NCBI GenBank assembly: GCA_035296965.1
Contig: DATGZX010000334.1
Location: 1 to 12,925 of the forward strand
DNA from: DATGZX01 sp035296965
Lineage (GTDB): Bacteria > Planctomycetota > Planctomycetia > Gemmatales > Gemmataceae
Reading direction: 5' to 3'
Length of the DNA: 12,925 nucleotides
Part shown: piece after piece, positions 5,871-12,925 of the stretch
Layout: every line of letters begins with the position of its first letter
Numbering within the stretch: position 1 is the stretch's first letter
Notes under the pieces: generated by a model
What the model was told of the DNA's origin: nothing
What the model saw: the letters and a program-made list of their open reading frames with translations, nothing else
Database searches by the model: none
Translations under genes and position numbers: made by a program

Positions 5871-7319
5871 TTATTCTTCGCTCGCCCCCTGCGACGGCAC
5901 CAGCTCCTGGAGCTTCTGGCGAACTCTCTGAAGAGTGATCGGGCGGACCATGACCGCCACTTGCGGCAGGCTGGCAACCTCGGCGGCCCACTCGGCCTGC
6001 TCCTCCGAAAGGATGAGAATTCCCTCGCAGCTGAGTTCGCGGCGCTGAGCTTCTTTCATGATCCGCTCGAAAATGAGCCTCCCCTCCTCGCCGGTCGTGC
6101 CGGCGTCCAGGATCAGCGCATCGTAGGGGACCATACGGAAGCGGTCAATGGCGCGCATCGGGTCGGCTGAAATGAAAACTCGATAACCCAGACTCTTGAA
6201 ATCGACACGCATGGCGTCTTGCAGGCGCTCGTTTTTCTCAACAACGAATACCGACGGAACCGACGGTTTCGCGTCGTCGGTTTTTGATACACCCTCGATG
6301 TCCTTGCGCGCTTCGCGGACGGCGTCGAGGAGCTGCGCCGGAGTTTGGTAGCGCTGGTAAGGGTCCAAAGCCATCATCCGCTCGACCAATTGAAACAGCG
6401 ACGCCGGCCCGCTTACTTCGTCCCGTCTCATCGGCTGCACATTGTCGAAGCGCCGCTTGTTCATCCGCTGGCGAGGGTCCTTGGTGAGGGCCAAGGGCGA
6501 GCGCCCCGTGAGCATCTCATAGACAACGGCGCCCAGGAAGTAGATGTCGCTGCGGATATCGCCCGACTTGACGCCGGTCGCCTTCTCCAGCCCGGCATAA
6601 TCGACGGTGCGATCCAGCTTTTCCCCGCCCTCCAGCTCGAGGCCCTTCCGCGTGAAGATGCCGGCCAGTCCGAAGTCGACCAGCTTGACCGTTCCCTGGG
6701 TCGAGATGAGCACGTTGGTCGGTTTTATGTCGCGGTGGGTCACGCCGCGCGAGTAGGCATACACGAGGCCGGATGCTGCGTCTTCCGTGAAGCGGATCGC
6801 CTCGGCCGGGTCGAGCTTCTTGCGGATTCCCATGAAATCGCGGAGGTTGCCCCCCTCGACGAATTCCATGATGATGAAATACTGCCCCGAAGCCGGGTCG
6901 CGGTTGACCGTGACCGTCTCGACGATATTCGGATGCCGCAGCGACAGTCCCACGTGGCCTTCGCGCTCGAACAACTCGATCGTGTGTTCGTCATCGCTCC
7001 AGCGGCGCCTGAGTACCTTGATGGCAACGATGCGCCCGGTATGAGGATCCTCAGCTCGGTAGACCCTGCCGAAACTGCCGGAGGCGATCTTGTAGAGGAT
7101 CCGGTAACCTCCCAGTATGTAACCGTCGGTCTCCCCCTTGAGCAGCTTGTTGACCTGAAAGGGAGTCACGTAGCTTTTCCGTTGCAGGACACCAAGCAAA
7201 ACCCCTGGCTCACCTCCTCGGTGCCCCGCCTCATCCCAGGCTTCTTGGAGCTGCGTTTCTGTTATGAGTCCCACCTTGAGCATGAGTTGGGTCAACGCTT
7301 TGATATCGATGTCTGCCAT
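5871..7319 (-). CDS. Hanks-type Ser/Thr kinase with C-terminal pseudo-receiver domain
   Basis: The 482-residue protein has three parts. Residues 1-66 are a helical N-terminal module (LMLKVGLITETQLQEAW, then a VTPFQVNKLL motif) that I know from other planctomycete kinases. Residues 70-345 are a protein kinase with the glycine loop IASGSFGRVYRA (78-89), K101, HRDIKPTN (195-202) and DFG (215-217). The usual APE is replaced by GLE in DYAGLEKA. Residues 355-475 fold like a response-regulator receiver: FVVEKNER at strand 1, D405 in LILDAGTTG, and VRPIT at the last strand. The acidic pair is reduced to E361 plus lysine, and the conserved lysine is arginine, so phosphotransfer is doubtful. No membrane helix is present, so it is cytoplasmic. 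It is monocistronic and converges on the Cys-rich locus. Kinase activity looks intact; the substrate is unknown. Confidence 0.92.
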   Translation of the reverse strand: MADIDIKALTQLMLKVGLITETQLQEAWDEAGHRGGEPGVLLGVLQRKSYVTPFQVNKLLKGETDGYILGGYRILYKIASGSFGRVYRAEDPHTGRIVAIKVLRRRWSDDEHTIELFEREGHVGLSLRHPNIVETVTVNRDPASGQYFIIMEFVEGGNLRDFMGIRKKLDPAEAIRFTEDAASGLVYAYSRGVTHRDIKPTNVLISTQGTVKLVDFGLAGIFTRKGLELEGGEKLDRTVDYAGLEKATGVKSGDIRSDIYFLGAVVYEMLTGRSPLALTKDPRQRMNKRRFDNVQPMRRDEVSGPASLFQLVERMMALDPYQRYQTPAQLLDAVREARKDIEGVSKTDDAKPSVPSVFVVEKNERLQDAMRVDFKSLGYRVFISADPMRAIDRFRMVPYDALILDAGTTGEEGRLIFERIMKEAQRRELSCEGILILSEEQAEWAAEVASLPQVAVMVRPITLQRVRQKLQELVPSQGASEE

Positions 7320-7654
7320 AAACTTCTCATGTCGCCGAAGCCGAAGCTAACTCCCCCTCTTCTCCGATTCCTCATGTCCGTTCCATTTTACGTCAAGAAA
7401 AGACTCTGCCAAGGACAAGGCTGGAGGAGTGCCGATTTGCTCTTGTGTCTCTCCAGCACAAACGCTATAGCCACGCGCCCTGCCCCCACTAGGCTCGCGA
7501 AGGTGCACCGGCTCTCACCGGCAAGCTGCCCTGCGTGCACAGCGGACATGGGGGTCGGCGGATTTGTAGCACAAGCTGGCAGCTTGTGCTACGCGTGCCC
7601 AGCACTCCTGCGGCTAGACGATCGCTGGGCGCCGCATACGGTCGAGGGAGGAGC
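7320..7654. other. Divergent intergenic region with palindromes
   Basis: This separates the divergent kinase and HEAT-protein genes. It holds GTGCAC (7503-7508) repeated at 7535-7540, itself a palindrome flanking a C/G-rich hairpin-prone segment, and the REP-like palindrome at 7566-7592. No coding potential, tRNA or convincing promoter boxes were found. Confidence 0.5.
7566..7592. repeat. REP-like 12-bp perfect palindrome
   Basis: GTAGCACAAGCT (7566-7577) and AGCTTGTGCTAC (7581-7592) are exactly complementary around GGC. From memory, near-identical GTAGCACAAGCT palindromes recur between genes in planctomycete genomes, so I call it a dispersed REP-type repeat. Only one copy is in this window. 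Confidence 0.65.
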
Positions 7655-8500
7655 ATGGTGGCAATTCAAGGAAAAGGGATAAAGCATAAAGTCCAAATGT
7701 GCGGAGAGCCGGCCAACGTGCCGAGCGCTCTCTTGCGCGGTCCCTTTTGCCTTCTCCCCTTTGCCTTTTGCCTGGCGACGACAGGCTGTGCCAACTTCTG
7801 GGACGATGTCACGAGCCGGGATTTCACCTTCAATGGCTACTTCAACAAACCGAATCCCATGCTCGTTCTGCGGGACAGCGTGGACGGCGATAAGCGTGCC
7901 AAGGCATTGGCGGCACTCCACGAACCCAAGCAATTCGGCGGCACCGACGAAGAACAGAATGCCGTCGTGAAGATCCTGACGACCGCGGCCGTCTCCGAAA
8001 AGCAGCCGCTCTGCCGCCTGGCCGCCATCGAATCGCTGGGCCATTTCAAAGACCCGCGCGCCGTCGACGGGCTGATCGCGGCCTTCTACCAGGCCAACAG
8101 CTTCGCCCCGGATACAACGACGGTCATCCGCTGTCAGGCCCTGGCCGCGCTTGGGGAAACGAAGAACCCCGCTGCCGTGGAGCTGCTGGCGCGCGTGGTC
8201 CACGAACCACCCGCCGAGGGCAGCGAACTGGAAAAGCAGCAGACGCTCGATATTCGCATCGCCGCGGCACGAGCGCTGGCCAACTTCAGTCACTATCAAT
8301 CGACCGAAGCCCTGGTGCAGGTCTTGAAAACGGAGCGGGACGTGGCCTTGCGCGATCGCGCCTACGAGTCCTTGCAAACGGCAACCGGCAAGACCCTGCC
8401 GCCTGATCCCAAGGCATGGGACGATCTCCTCCATCAGCAGGGGGACACCAACGTGGCTGCCGAGCCGCCCAAGAAATTCAAACTATTCGACTGGTTCTAA
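7655..8500 (+). CDS. HEAT-repeat lipoprotein
   Basis: The 281-residue protein likely starts at 7655, where GGGAGGAG (7646-7653) lies very close upstream; an in-frame ATG at 7697 has no such site but gives a more usual signal-peptide length. A hydrophobic stretch ends in CLATTGC, a lipobox-like motif with C45 as candidate lipidated residue. The mature part opens with ANFWDDVTSRDF and GYFNKPNPMLVLRDSVDGDK, then shows HEAT-like helical pairs at about 80-110, 117-147 (CRLAAIESLGHFKDPRAVDG), 157-185 (IRCQALAALGETKNPAAVEL) and 200-243. This order is one I associate with Gemmata relatives. HEAT arrays bind proteins; no enzyme residues are visible. It probably acts as a scaffold at the membrane, partner unknown. 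It stands alone, divergent from the kinase. Confidence 0.85.
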   Translation: MVAIQGKGIKHKVQMCGEPANVPSALLRGPFCLLPFAFCLATTGCANFWDDVTSRDFTFNGYFNKPNPMLVLRDSVDGDKRAKALAALHEPKQFGGTDEEQNAVVKILTTAAVSEKQPLCRLAAIESLGHFKDPRAVDGLIAAFYQANSFAPDTTTVIRCQALAALGETKNPAAVELLARVVHEPPAEGSELEKQQTLDIRIAAARALANFSHYQSTEALVQVLKTERDVALRDRAYESLQTATGKTLPPDPKAWDDLLHQQGDTNVAAEPPKKFKLFDWF

Positions 8501-8575
8501 CCTCGATCGCTGCTCGCACACTTCACTATCCAAAGAGCGACCTGTCGTTTAACCGCGACCCATCGGGGAGCGCGC

Positions 8576-8646
8576 GGGGTGCCATGCTTTCGCGACTACT
8601 TAAGATAACAGACGAAACTTGCAAAGCCTCGCGAAAGCATGTCCCG
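8576..8646. repeat. REP-like hairpin element, copy 1
   Basis: CATGCTTTCGCGA (8583-8595) and its exact reverse complement (8629-8641) bound a 33-base loop. The left shoulder extends to GGGGTGC and the right shoulder to TCCCG. The element lies after the HEAT-protein gene, between convergent 3' ends. It is paired head to head with copy 2. Confidence 0.75.
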
Positions 8647-8722
8647 ACCCATCTCGGCAATCCCGCAGGCATCAACAAATCGGGGGTGCCCGACATCCCT
8701 CGACGGGGCGCCTAACGCGGGG

Positions 8723-8794
8723 CGGGACATGCTTTCGCGAGTTTGCCTGACTGTTCTCTGGCGTTGTTGGGAATTCGCGAAAGCATGGCACCCC
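8723..8794. repeat. REP-like hairpin element, inverted copy 2
   Basis: This is copy 1 in reverse. Its left arm with shoulder (8723-8741) is the exact 19-base complement of 8628-8646, and its right arm (8775-8794) is the exact 20-base complement of 8576-8595. The loop (about 8741-8774) has drifted. Two inverted units form a nested palindrome like a bacterial interspersed mosaic element. Confidence 0.75.
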
Positions 8795-8862
8795 CGGGTC
8801 GTAAGGCTTTCCGCATTGCAGGGCACGCAAGGACCGACTGCTGTAAGATCACGCATGCTCAT

Positions 8863-9852
8863 TCAGTCTTCCGCGTACGGCATTTGGAGTTCGTGCTTTT
8901 TCAAAGCGCGCTCGCGCACCTTCGGCAGGTCGGCCCAAAATTGCTTATCCATGGCCGGGCAGAAAACCTGCATTAATTCTTTCATCCGTTCCACCTTCGC
9001 ACGGATGACGGTGTCGTCGCTGGCACGGGCGGCAACAGCTTTCGGCTCCGCCATCATGTGCGCAAACATCTCGGCCTTGTCTTCCTCCACTCCGGTCATC
9101 GAGTACGTGTTCAGGAACCCCTTGATGTGCGAGGTGCTGAGGGAGGCAAGCCGGTCCTGCTGAGCGCTCCGCCCACCCGCTCCATATTTGAAACCTTTGG
9201 GGTTCAATTGCGCCCACCGGTCGTCCTCGTATAGTAGTCCATCGTCGCGGAGATCGATCAGGTGGTAATACTCGTGGTGAACCACCTTGCGAACATACTG
9301 CTCGGCATGCATTCCACGGACTACATCGAAGTACAGCGTGTCGTTCTCAAAATCAGGGATGGCGGCACGCAATTGCCCAGCAAACGACAAATTCCGACAG
9401 AACACGATCCGTTTGAGACGGCTCCTCTGGACCAACGAAACAGGGTAAAGGTTCCACTCGGACTCGAAGATTGGGAAATAGGCGTCTAGTTGATCTGTGT
9501 CCGCCTCTTTACCGTCGATCACACCGGAGGTGAGCTTCACTGGAAATATCGGCTTCTTCGTAACCACCTCAATGCCGTACTTCTTACTCAGGTCGATCAG
9601 TCGGGCGGCATCGCATCGAGGTTCGCCGACGTTCTTCTTGGTCAGGTGGTTCAGTCCGGCGGGATAGTACCAAGATTCAGTGACCTGAGCCTGAGCCCAG
9701 ACGTTACCCGGGGCTGCCCCCAGCAAAATCAGCATCGCCCCGTTCAAGCAGCCAAACACAAGACCAAATGCGACTCTATTACCTCGGCCCCTGCGCCTGA
9801 GCCCGATGTAGTTCTCGCCGCCGCAACACGTCTTCATCGGGAATGGATGCAT
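8863..9852 (-). CDS. Exported HExxH zinc metallopeptidase
   Basis: The 329-residue protein has a signal peptide with a long basic N-region (RRRGRGNR, 19-26), a hydrophobic core VAFGLVFGCLNGAMLILLGAA (27-47) and a likely cut after AQA at 53-55, so it acts outside the cytoplasm. The active site is HEYYHLID (193-200): H193 and H197 as zinc ligands, E194 as base. E261 in GVEEDKAEMFAHMM (254-267) is the probable third ligand, about 64 residues downstream, as in putative zinc-binding peptidases of the anthrax lethal factor-like (M34-type) arrangement. That assignment is tentative; the HExxH motif is clear. Substrate unknown. The ATG at 9837 is an alternative start; neither has a strong ribosome binding site. 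It converges on the HEAT gene across the REP elements and diverges from the sigma-kinase pair. Confidence 0.8.
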   Translation of the reverse strand: MHPFPMKTCCGGENYIGLRRRGRGNRVAFGLVFGCLNGAMLILLGAAPGNVWAQAQVTESWYYPAGLNHLTKKNVGEPRCDAARLIDLSKKYGIEVVTKKPIFPVKLTSGVIDGKEADTDQLDAYFPIFESEWNLYPVSLVQRSRLKRIVFCRNLSFAGQLRAAIPDFENDTLYFDVVRGMHAEQYVRKVVHHEYYHLIDLRDDGLLYEDDRWAQLNPKGFKYGAGGRSAQQDRLASLSTSHIKGFLNTYSMTGVEEDKAEMFAHMMAEPKAVAARASDDTVIRAKVERMKELMQVFCPAMDKQFWADLPKVRERALKKHELQMPYAED

Positions 9853-10235
9853 GAATGTGGTTCAGTACGTGGGTAAACAAGAGTCGCTGGCCTATAGGAC
9901 AGAACCGTTGGCCGGCTCCGCCTGGAGGCCTATCTGCACGGCGCCCTCTGCTCGCGGGCGACGAATCTCCATCTACATACATCCGGCAGAGTGGCCCGTC
10001 AACGACTTTGCAGGAACATGCGCGAGACTTCCAGCGCTACGGCGCGCGCCGTGGCCGACTCAGAAAGAAAAACGACCAAGAACATTCGTTGTTCGGGAGC
10101 CAGAGGGCAAAATAGATGTGCGACGTCAGCTTTGTGCGCCCTGCTGGCATGTGATAAGCTCTGACCTCTCTTTTTCCTGCTCTTGGCAATCTTTTTCCTT
10201 CGCTTCGAGATTATTGGTGTCTTATAGTGTAGGCC
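9853..10235. other. Divergent intergenic region without a supported gene
   Basis: This 383-base gap separates the metallopeptidase and the second sigma factor. It contains the palindrome GGCGCGCGCC (10041-10050) and a CGCCC/GGGCG hairpin (9942-9960). A pyrimidine-rich stretch with short T-runs covers about 10164-10200. Open frames here lack family resemblance. No RNA gene was recognised. Confidence 0.5.
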
Positions 10236-10236
10236 A
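10223..10236 (+). promoter_or_regulatory. Possible -10 box of a leaderless transcript
   Basis: TATAGT (10223-10228) matches the -10 consensus at five of six positions and ends seven bases before the ATG at 10236. No ribosome binding site precedes the start. This is the geometry of a leaderless mRNA. No good -35 box is visible. Confidence 0.25.
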
Positions 10237-10862
10237 TGCACTGGGATGGCGTACATACCCTGATTCGCCGTGCCAAGGAAGGAGACGAACTGGCCTGGCA
10301 AGAGTTGCATGCGCAAGTCCGGCCATTTCTCCTCCGGCTAGCGCGCAAAGCAATCGGCGCGGACTGGCCTGAACAAAGTGTGTCCGATCTGCTACAGGGG
10401 ACTTGGCTACGGGCCTGGGAGGGCTTGGGGAGTTTCCGCGGCGGCACCAATGACGAGGAGACAACTGCTCTCTTGCGTGCCTGGCTTGGGCAAACCTTGC
10501 GCAATGTGCATTCGAACGATCGGCGCGCGCGCAATACGAAGGGCCGCAAGCCGCCGCCGGGAATGGTCTCACTCAATGGCGCCGCGCTGGCCGATTCGAC
10601 GAAGACGACGGGCTTCGATCCACCCGCACACGCGTCCACGCCCAGCGCCAACGCACGGACGAAAGAGCGCGCTTCCACCATTCGGGACGCCCTCGAGCGC
10701 CTTTCGGATCCCAAGGATCGGGAGATCATCCTGCTTCGCTTCTTCGAGGGATTGTCACTCGCCCAGATTGCCCGGCGGTTGCAAATGAGCTACGACGAAG
10801 TCCGCGAGCGCTTCCACAAGAGCCTGCGCCGCCTCGAACCAAGCCTGAAGGAACTCGCGTAG
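10236..10862 (+). CDS. ECF-like sigma factor paired with a kinase
   Basis: The 208-residue protein has sigma region 2 over about residues 8-97, with LIRRAKEGDELAWQELHAQV (9-28), SDLLQGTWLRAWEGLGSFRG (50-69) and LRAWLGQTLRNVHSNDRRAR (80-99). Region 4 covers about 145-203: LERLSDPKDREIILLRFFEG (153-172), LSLAQIARRLQMSYDEVRERFHKSLRRLE. A linker of about 45 residues rich in proline, alanine and threonine joins them, longer than in ordinary ECF factors. In planctomycetes such sigma factors are typically encoded directly before a Hanks-type kinase, as here, with a 34-base gap. No anti-sigma gene is nearby, so control by phosphorylation from the partner kinase is a reasonable inference; the linker threonines and serines are possible sites. 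Confidence 0.9.
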   Translation: MHWDGVHTLIRRAKEGDELAWQELHAQVRPFLLRLARKAIGADWPEQSVSDLLQGTWLRAWEGLGSFRGGTNDEETTALLRAWLGQTLRNVHSNDRRARNTKGRKPPPGMVSLNGAALADSTKTTGFDPPAHASTPSANARTKERASTIRDALERLSDPKDREIILLRFFEGLSLAQIARRLQMSYDEVRERFHKSLRRLEPSLKELA

Positions 10863-10896
10863 ACAAACTCTCCCCTACGAATGCCTGACGGCTGAC

Positions 10897-12834
10897 ATGG
10901 GTGACGTGGAATCCCGTCTCCAAGCCCTGGTTGATGATTTTCTGGAACGGCTCCAGGCCGGCGAGTGTCCCGATCCTTACGAGATTCTCGCCGCAAATCC
11001 CCAAATCGCGCCTCAACTTGCCCCGCGCCTGGAACTCATCCAGGAGCTTCACGAGCTGGCCGAAGCCCCTCCGGTCGATGACATCGCTCCGCCATTTTCT
11101 TTCCCCGCAGCGATTGGTCGTTACCAGATTCTCGGCTATCTGGGCCGGGGCGCATCAGCCCTGGTCTATCGTGCTCATGATCCCAAGTTTGACCGCGACG
11201 TTGCCTTGAAGGTTATTCGCACCGAGGAATCCGCACTTCCGGATACGGTGGAGCGCTTCTATCGCGATGCACGCATTGCTGCTCAGCTACGCCATCCAAA
11301 CATCGTCCCGTTGCACGAGACGGGCGCGGACTCGGGGCAGCACTACATTGACATGGAACTAGTCCAGGGCCAAAGCCTCGAGGAATGCCTGCGGGAGTTG
11401 GGCAGTCAACCCATGGACCCGCGCCGCGCGGCCGAGCTAATGCAGAAGATTGCCGCGGCTCTTCACTACGCCCACGAAACCGGGATCATCCACCGCGACA
11501 TCAAGCCTTCCAATATCCTGATCGACGACCACGGCGAGCCCCAAATTGCCGATTTTGGTCTCGCCCGCAGGCTTACGGGCGAGGAATCCCTCACCGCACA
11601 TGGACAGATCCTGGGCACTCCTGCCTACATGTCCCCCGAACAGGCCAGCGGCCAAGCCCACGCCGCCACGGCCCAGAGCGACATCTATAGCCTTGGTCTG
11701 GTCTTCTACCGCATGCTGACGGGTTGCTTGCCCTGGAGCGAGACCGACTCGCTCAAAATGTTGGCCCTGATCGCCAATGCCACGCCTCCGCGGCCGCGCG
11801 GACTGAATCCTGCCGTGCCGCGGGATTTGGAGATCATCTGCCTGAAAGCCATTGAAAACGATCCGCACGATCGCTTCGCTTCTGCCGGAGCCTTCGCCGA
11901 TGAACTTTGGCGCTGGCTTCACGACGAGCCGTTGCGCATCCGCCCGCCGTCGCCCTGGGAGCGGGCGCGCCGATGGGCCAGGAAACGGCGGGCGCTGGCT
12001 CGGGCCCTGGGCGCAGCGGCACTGTTGTCCGCGGCCGTGTGCGCTGCCCTGGCATGGCTGGCATGGGGACAGTATCGGCGCGCGTACGAAGCCGAAGTGA
12101 AGCAAATCATCGAGGCCAAGGGCCGGGCGGAAGTGGAGGCGTGGGCCCTGCTCAGCCAGGCTCGCCAGCGCCTGCAATCGCCGGCACGAGGTCGGCGGGA
12201 AGAAATCCAAGAGATGCTGCACAAGCTTGCCGGGCCGCGACAAAGGATTGACGATCCCAACGTGCTCGAACGGCTGGACCTGGAGGCTCGATCGATCTTC
12301 GCGGAGAGCTTGGCCGAGCCCGAGATCCGCGACGTGCAGCAGGCAACCATCGGCAATGATTTCGTGTTTGACGAGGTCTGGCAGGCCGCCATCCATCCCA
12401 GCGGCGACTCCATGGTCATCGGCACTCATCTTGGGCCGGTTCGCTGGGTTCGCGGCCAACCTCTCGCGCTTCCCAGGGAACTCGACGTGAAGAAGCCCAG
12501 GCCGAAGGTTGCATACAGCCCGGACGGGAAGTTCCTGGCGCTTGCCGGCGCCGGCGGCGGCTTGGAAATCTGGAACGAAGATGCTACCCAAATGCTGACC
12601 AAGCTGCTTCCCACTAATTCCAGCCCGGTATTAGCGACCTGCTTCGACCCGGAGGGCAAGTCGATATGGGTTTGCCGCGCCGACGGGAAGATCCTCTCTT
12701 GGTCGCTGCCGGAGCTCCACTTGGGCGAGGGGCAGGTGAAAATCTCCCCTCGCCCCCGCTTCGGGGTAGAGGGGTCGGGGGTGAGGGCAGGGCGAACGCA
12801 TCAAACTCCACCTCAATTATTGAGAGGGCCTTGA
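10897..12834 (+). CDS. Transmembrane Ser/Thr kinase with truncated WD40 region
   Basis: The 645-residue product opens with a short helical domain (1-60; LQALVDDFLERLQAGECPDP, 8-27) common to planctomycete kinases of this type. The kinase domain (75-340) is complete: LGRGASALVYRA (82-93), K105, HRDIKPSN (199-206), DFG (219-221) and SPE (246-248) after GTPAYM. One membrane helix, AAALLSAAVCAALAWLAW (about 373-390), is followed by a charged helical stalk and about three WD40-like blades (490-605), for example YSPDGKFLALAGAGGGLEIW (540-559). A normal propeller needs about seven. From residue 615 the frame reads through a palindromic intergenic-type repeat and ends in an unrelated tail, so the C-terminus looks truncated by repeat insertion or recombination. 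Kinase function may survive; the sensor part probably does not. It is paired with the sigma factor upstream. Confidence 0.88.
   Translation: MGDVESRLQALVDDFLERLQAGECPDPYEILAANPQIAPQLAPRLELIQELHELAEAPPVDDIAPPFSFPAAIGRYQILGYLGRGASALVYRAHDPKFDRDVALKVIRTEESALPDTVERFYRDARIAAQLRHPNIVPLHETGADSGQHYIDMELVQGQSLEECLRELGSQPMDPRRAAELMQKIAAALHYAHETGIIHRDIKPSNILIDDHGEPQIADFGLARRLTGEESLTAHGQILGTPAYMSPEQASGQAHAATAQSDIYSLGLVFYRMLTGCLPWSETDSLKMLALIANATPPRPRGLNPAVPRDLEIICLKAIENDPHDRFASAGAFADELWRWLHDEPLRIRPPSPWERARRWARKRRALARALGAAALLSAAVCAALAWLAWGQYRRAYEAEVKQIIEAKGRAEVEAWALLSQARQRLQSPARGRREEIQEMLHKLAGPRQRIDDPNVLERLDLEARSIFAESLAEPEIRDVQQATIGNDFVFDEVWQAAIHPSGDSMVIGTHLGPVRWVRGQPLALPRELDVKKPRPKVAYSPDGKFLALAGAGGGLEIWNEDATQMLTKLLPTNSSPVLATCFDPEGKSIWVCRADGKILSWSLPELHLGEGQVKISPRPRFGVEGSGVRAGRTHQTPPQLLRGP
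12744..12789. repeat. C/G-rich palindromic repeat inside the kinase 3' end
   Basis: CCCCTC (12746-12751) pairs with GAGGGG (12769-12774), and inside it CCCCG (12754-12758) pairs with CGGGG (12762-12766) around CTT. It continues as TCGGGGGTGAGGG. On the minus strand this reads CCCTCACCCCCGACCCCTCT, a wording I recognise from widespread intergenic repeats whose accidental translation gives peptides such as SPPTPLPRSGGEG. Confidence 0.7.
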
Positions 12835-12895
12835 TTGGGACAAGTGTACAGGCCTACGATTCTTCCGGACTTTCACCTATTTCCCGGAGGAACGC

Positions 12896-12925
12896 ATGGT
12901 TGCTACTACTCACGTGGGGTTGTTT
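12896..12925 (+). CDS. Start of a partial gene cut by the window end
   Basis: GGAGGA (12886-12891) stands four bases before an ATG at 12896 that opens a frame reading MVATTHVGLF to the edge. The strong ribosome binding site is the only support. Ten residues are too few to name a family. A remnant of the broken WD40 region is the alternative. Confidence 0.45.
   Translation, partial: MVATTHVGLF

Noticed and set aside
6345..7682. Long plus-strand open frame (445 codons) opposite the kinase gene
   Set aside because: It mirrors the minus-strand kinase, whose motifs are unmistakable. The antisense product has no recognisable domain and no ribosome binding site; high GC keeps the frame open.
8583..8787. 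CRISPR array
   Set aside because: Four copies of a 13-base word occur, but in alternating orientation with unequal spacing and unlike flanks, which fits paired palindromes rather than direct repeats with spacers.
8639..9163. Plus-strand open frame beginning inside the REP region
   Set aside because: It runs through the repeat arms and then antisense to the metallopeptidase, with no ribosome binding site.
11437..12591. Minus-strand open frame of 384 codons opposite the WD40 kinase
   Set aside because: It overlaps conserved kinase motifs on the plus strand and shows no domain of its own.
12836..12925. Resumed WD40 frame reading WDKCTG after the kinase stop
   Set aside because: The WD-to-turn spacing is too short for a blade and a stop lies just upstream in that frame; a new gene start with a strong ribosome binding site at 12886-12891 explains the end better.

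Overview
The window reads as chromosomal DNA from a planctomycete, most likely of the Gemmata group. That placement is inferred from gene style: a sigma factor directly followed by a Hanks-type kinase with a WD40 tail, a second kinase with the short N-terminal module typical of these bacteria, a HEAT-repeat lipoprotein of a kind I associate with Gemmata relatives, many ECF-type regulators, and palindromic repeats in the gaps. No ribosomal or other strict taxonomic marker is present, and no tRNA, rRNA, CRISPR array or transposase was seen.

Layout. 1-272: non-coding leader with small inverted repeats and a possible promoter. 273-1883 (+): a tightly packed three-gene unit: an unrecognised protein, a DUF433-type antitoxin-like protein and a DUF5615/PIN-like toxin candidate. 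It is visibly more AT-rich than its surroundings, so it may be an acquired toxin-antitoxin-type cassette. 1969-2838 (-): N-carbamoylputrescine amidase of the nitrilase superfamily (aguB type), divergent from 2958-3737 (+), a family 4 uracil-DNA glycosylase with an Fe-S cluster.

3870-5507 (+): the most interesting locus. An ECF sigma factor overlaps a membrane-bound zinc-finger anti-sigma factor whose outer domain holds ten cysteines. It is followed by a 67-residue exported peptide with ten cysteines in its last 26 residues. I read this as a candidate metal- or thiol-sensing unit that makes an exported metallothionein-like product. A 34-base near-perfect palindrome follows it.

5871-7319 (-): Hanks-type kinase fused to a degenerate receiver domain. 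7655-8500 (+): HEAT-repeat lipoprotein. 8576-8794: nested inverted REP-like elements between convergent genes. 8863-9852 (-): exported HExxH metallopeptidase. 10236-10862 and 10897-12834 (+): an ECF-like sigma factor and its companion transmembrane kinase. The kinase's WD40 region stops after about three blades, where a common intergenic palindromic repeat has become the C-terminus. A last gene probably starts at 12896 and leaves the window.

Nearly every gap over 300 bases holds a palindrome. The window is therefore useful both for signalling modules and for repeat elements that sit in, and in one case appear to rewrite, gene ends.
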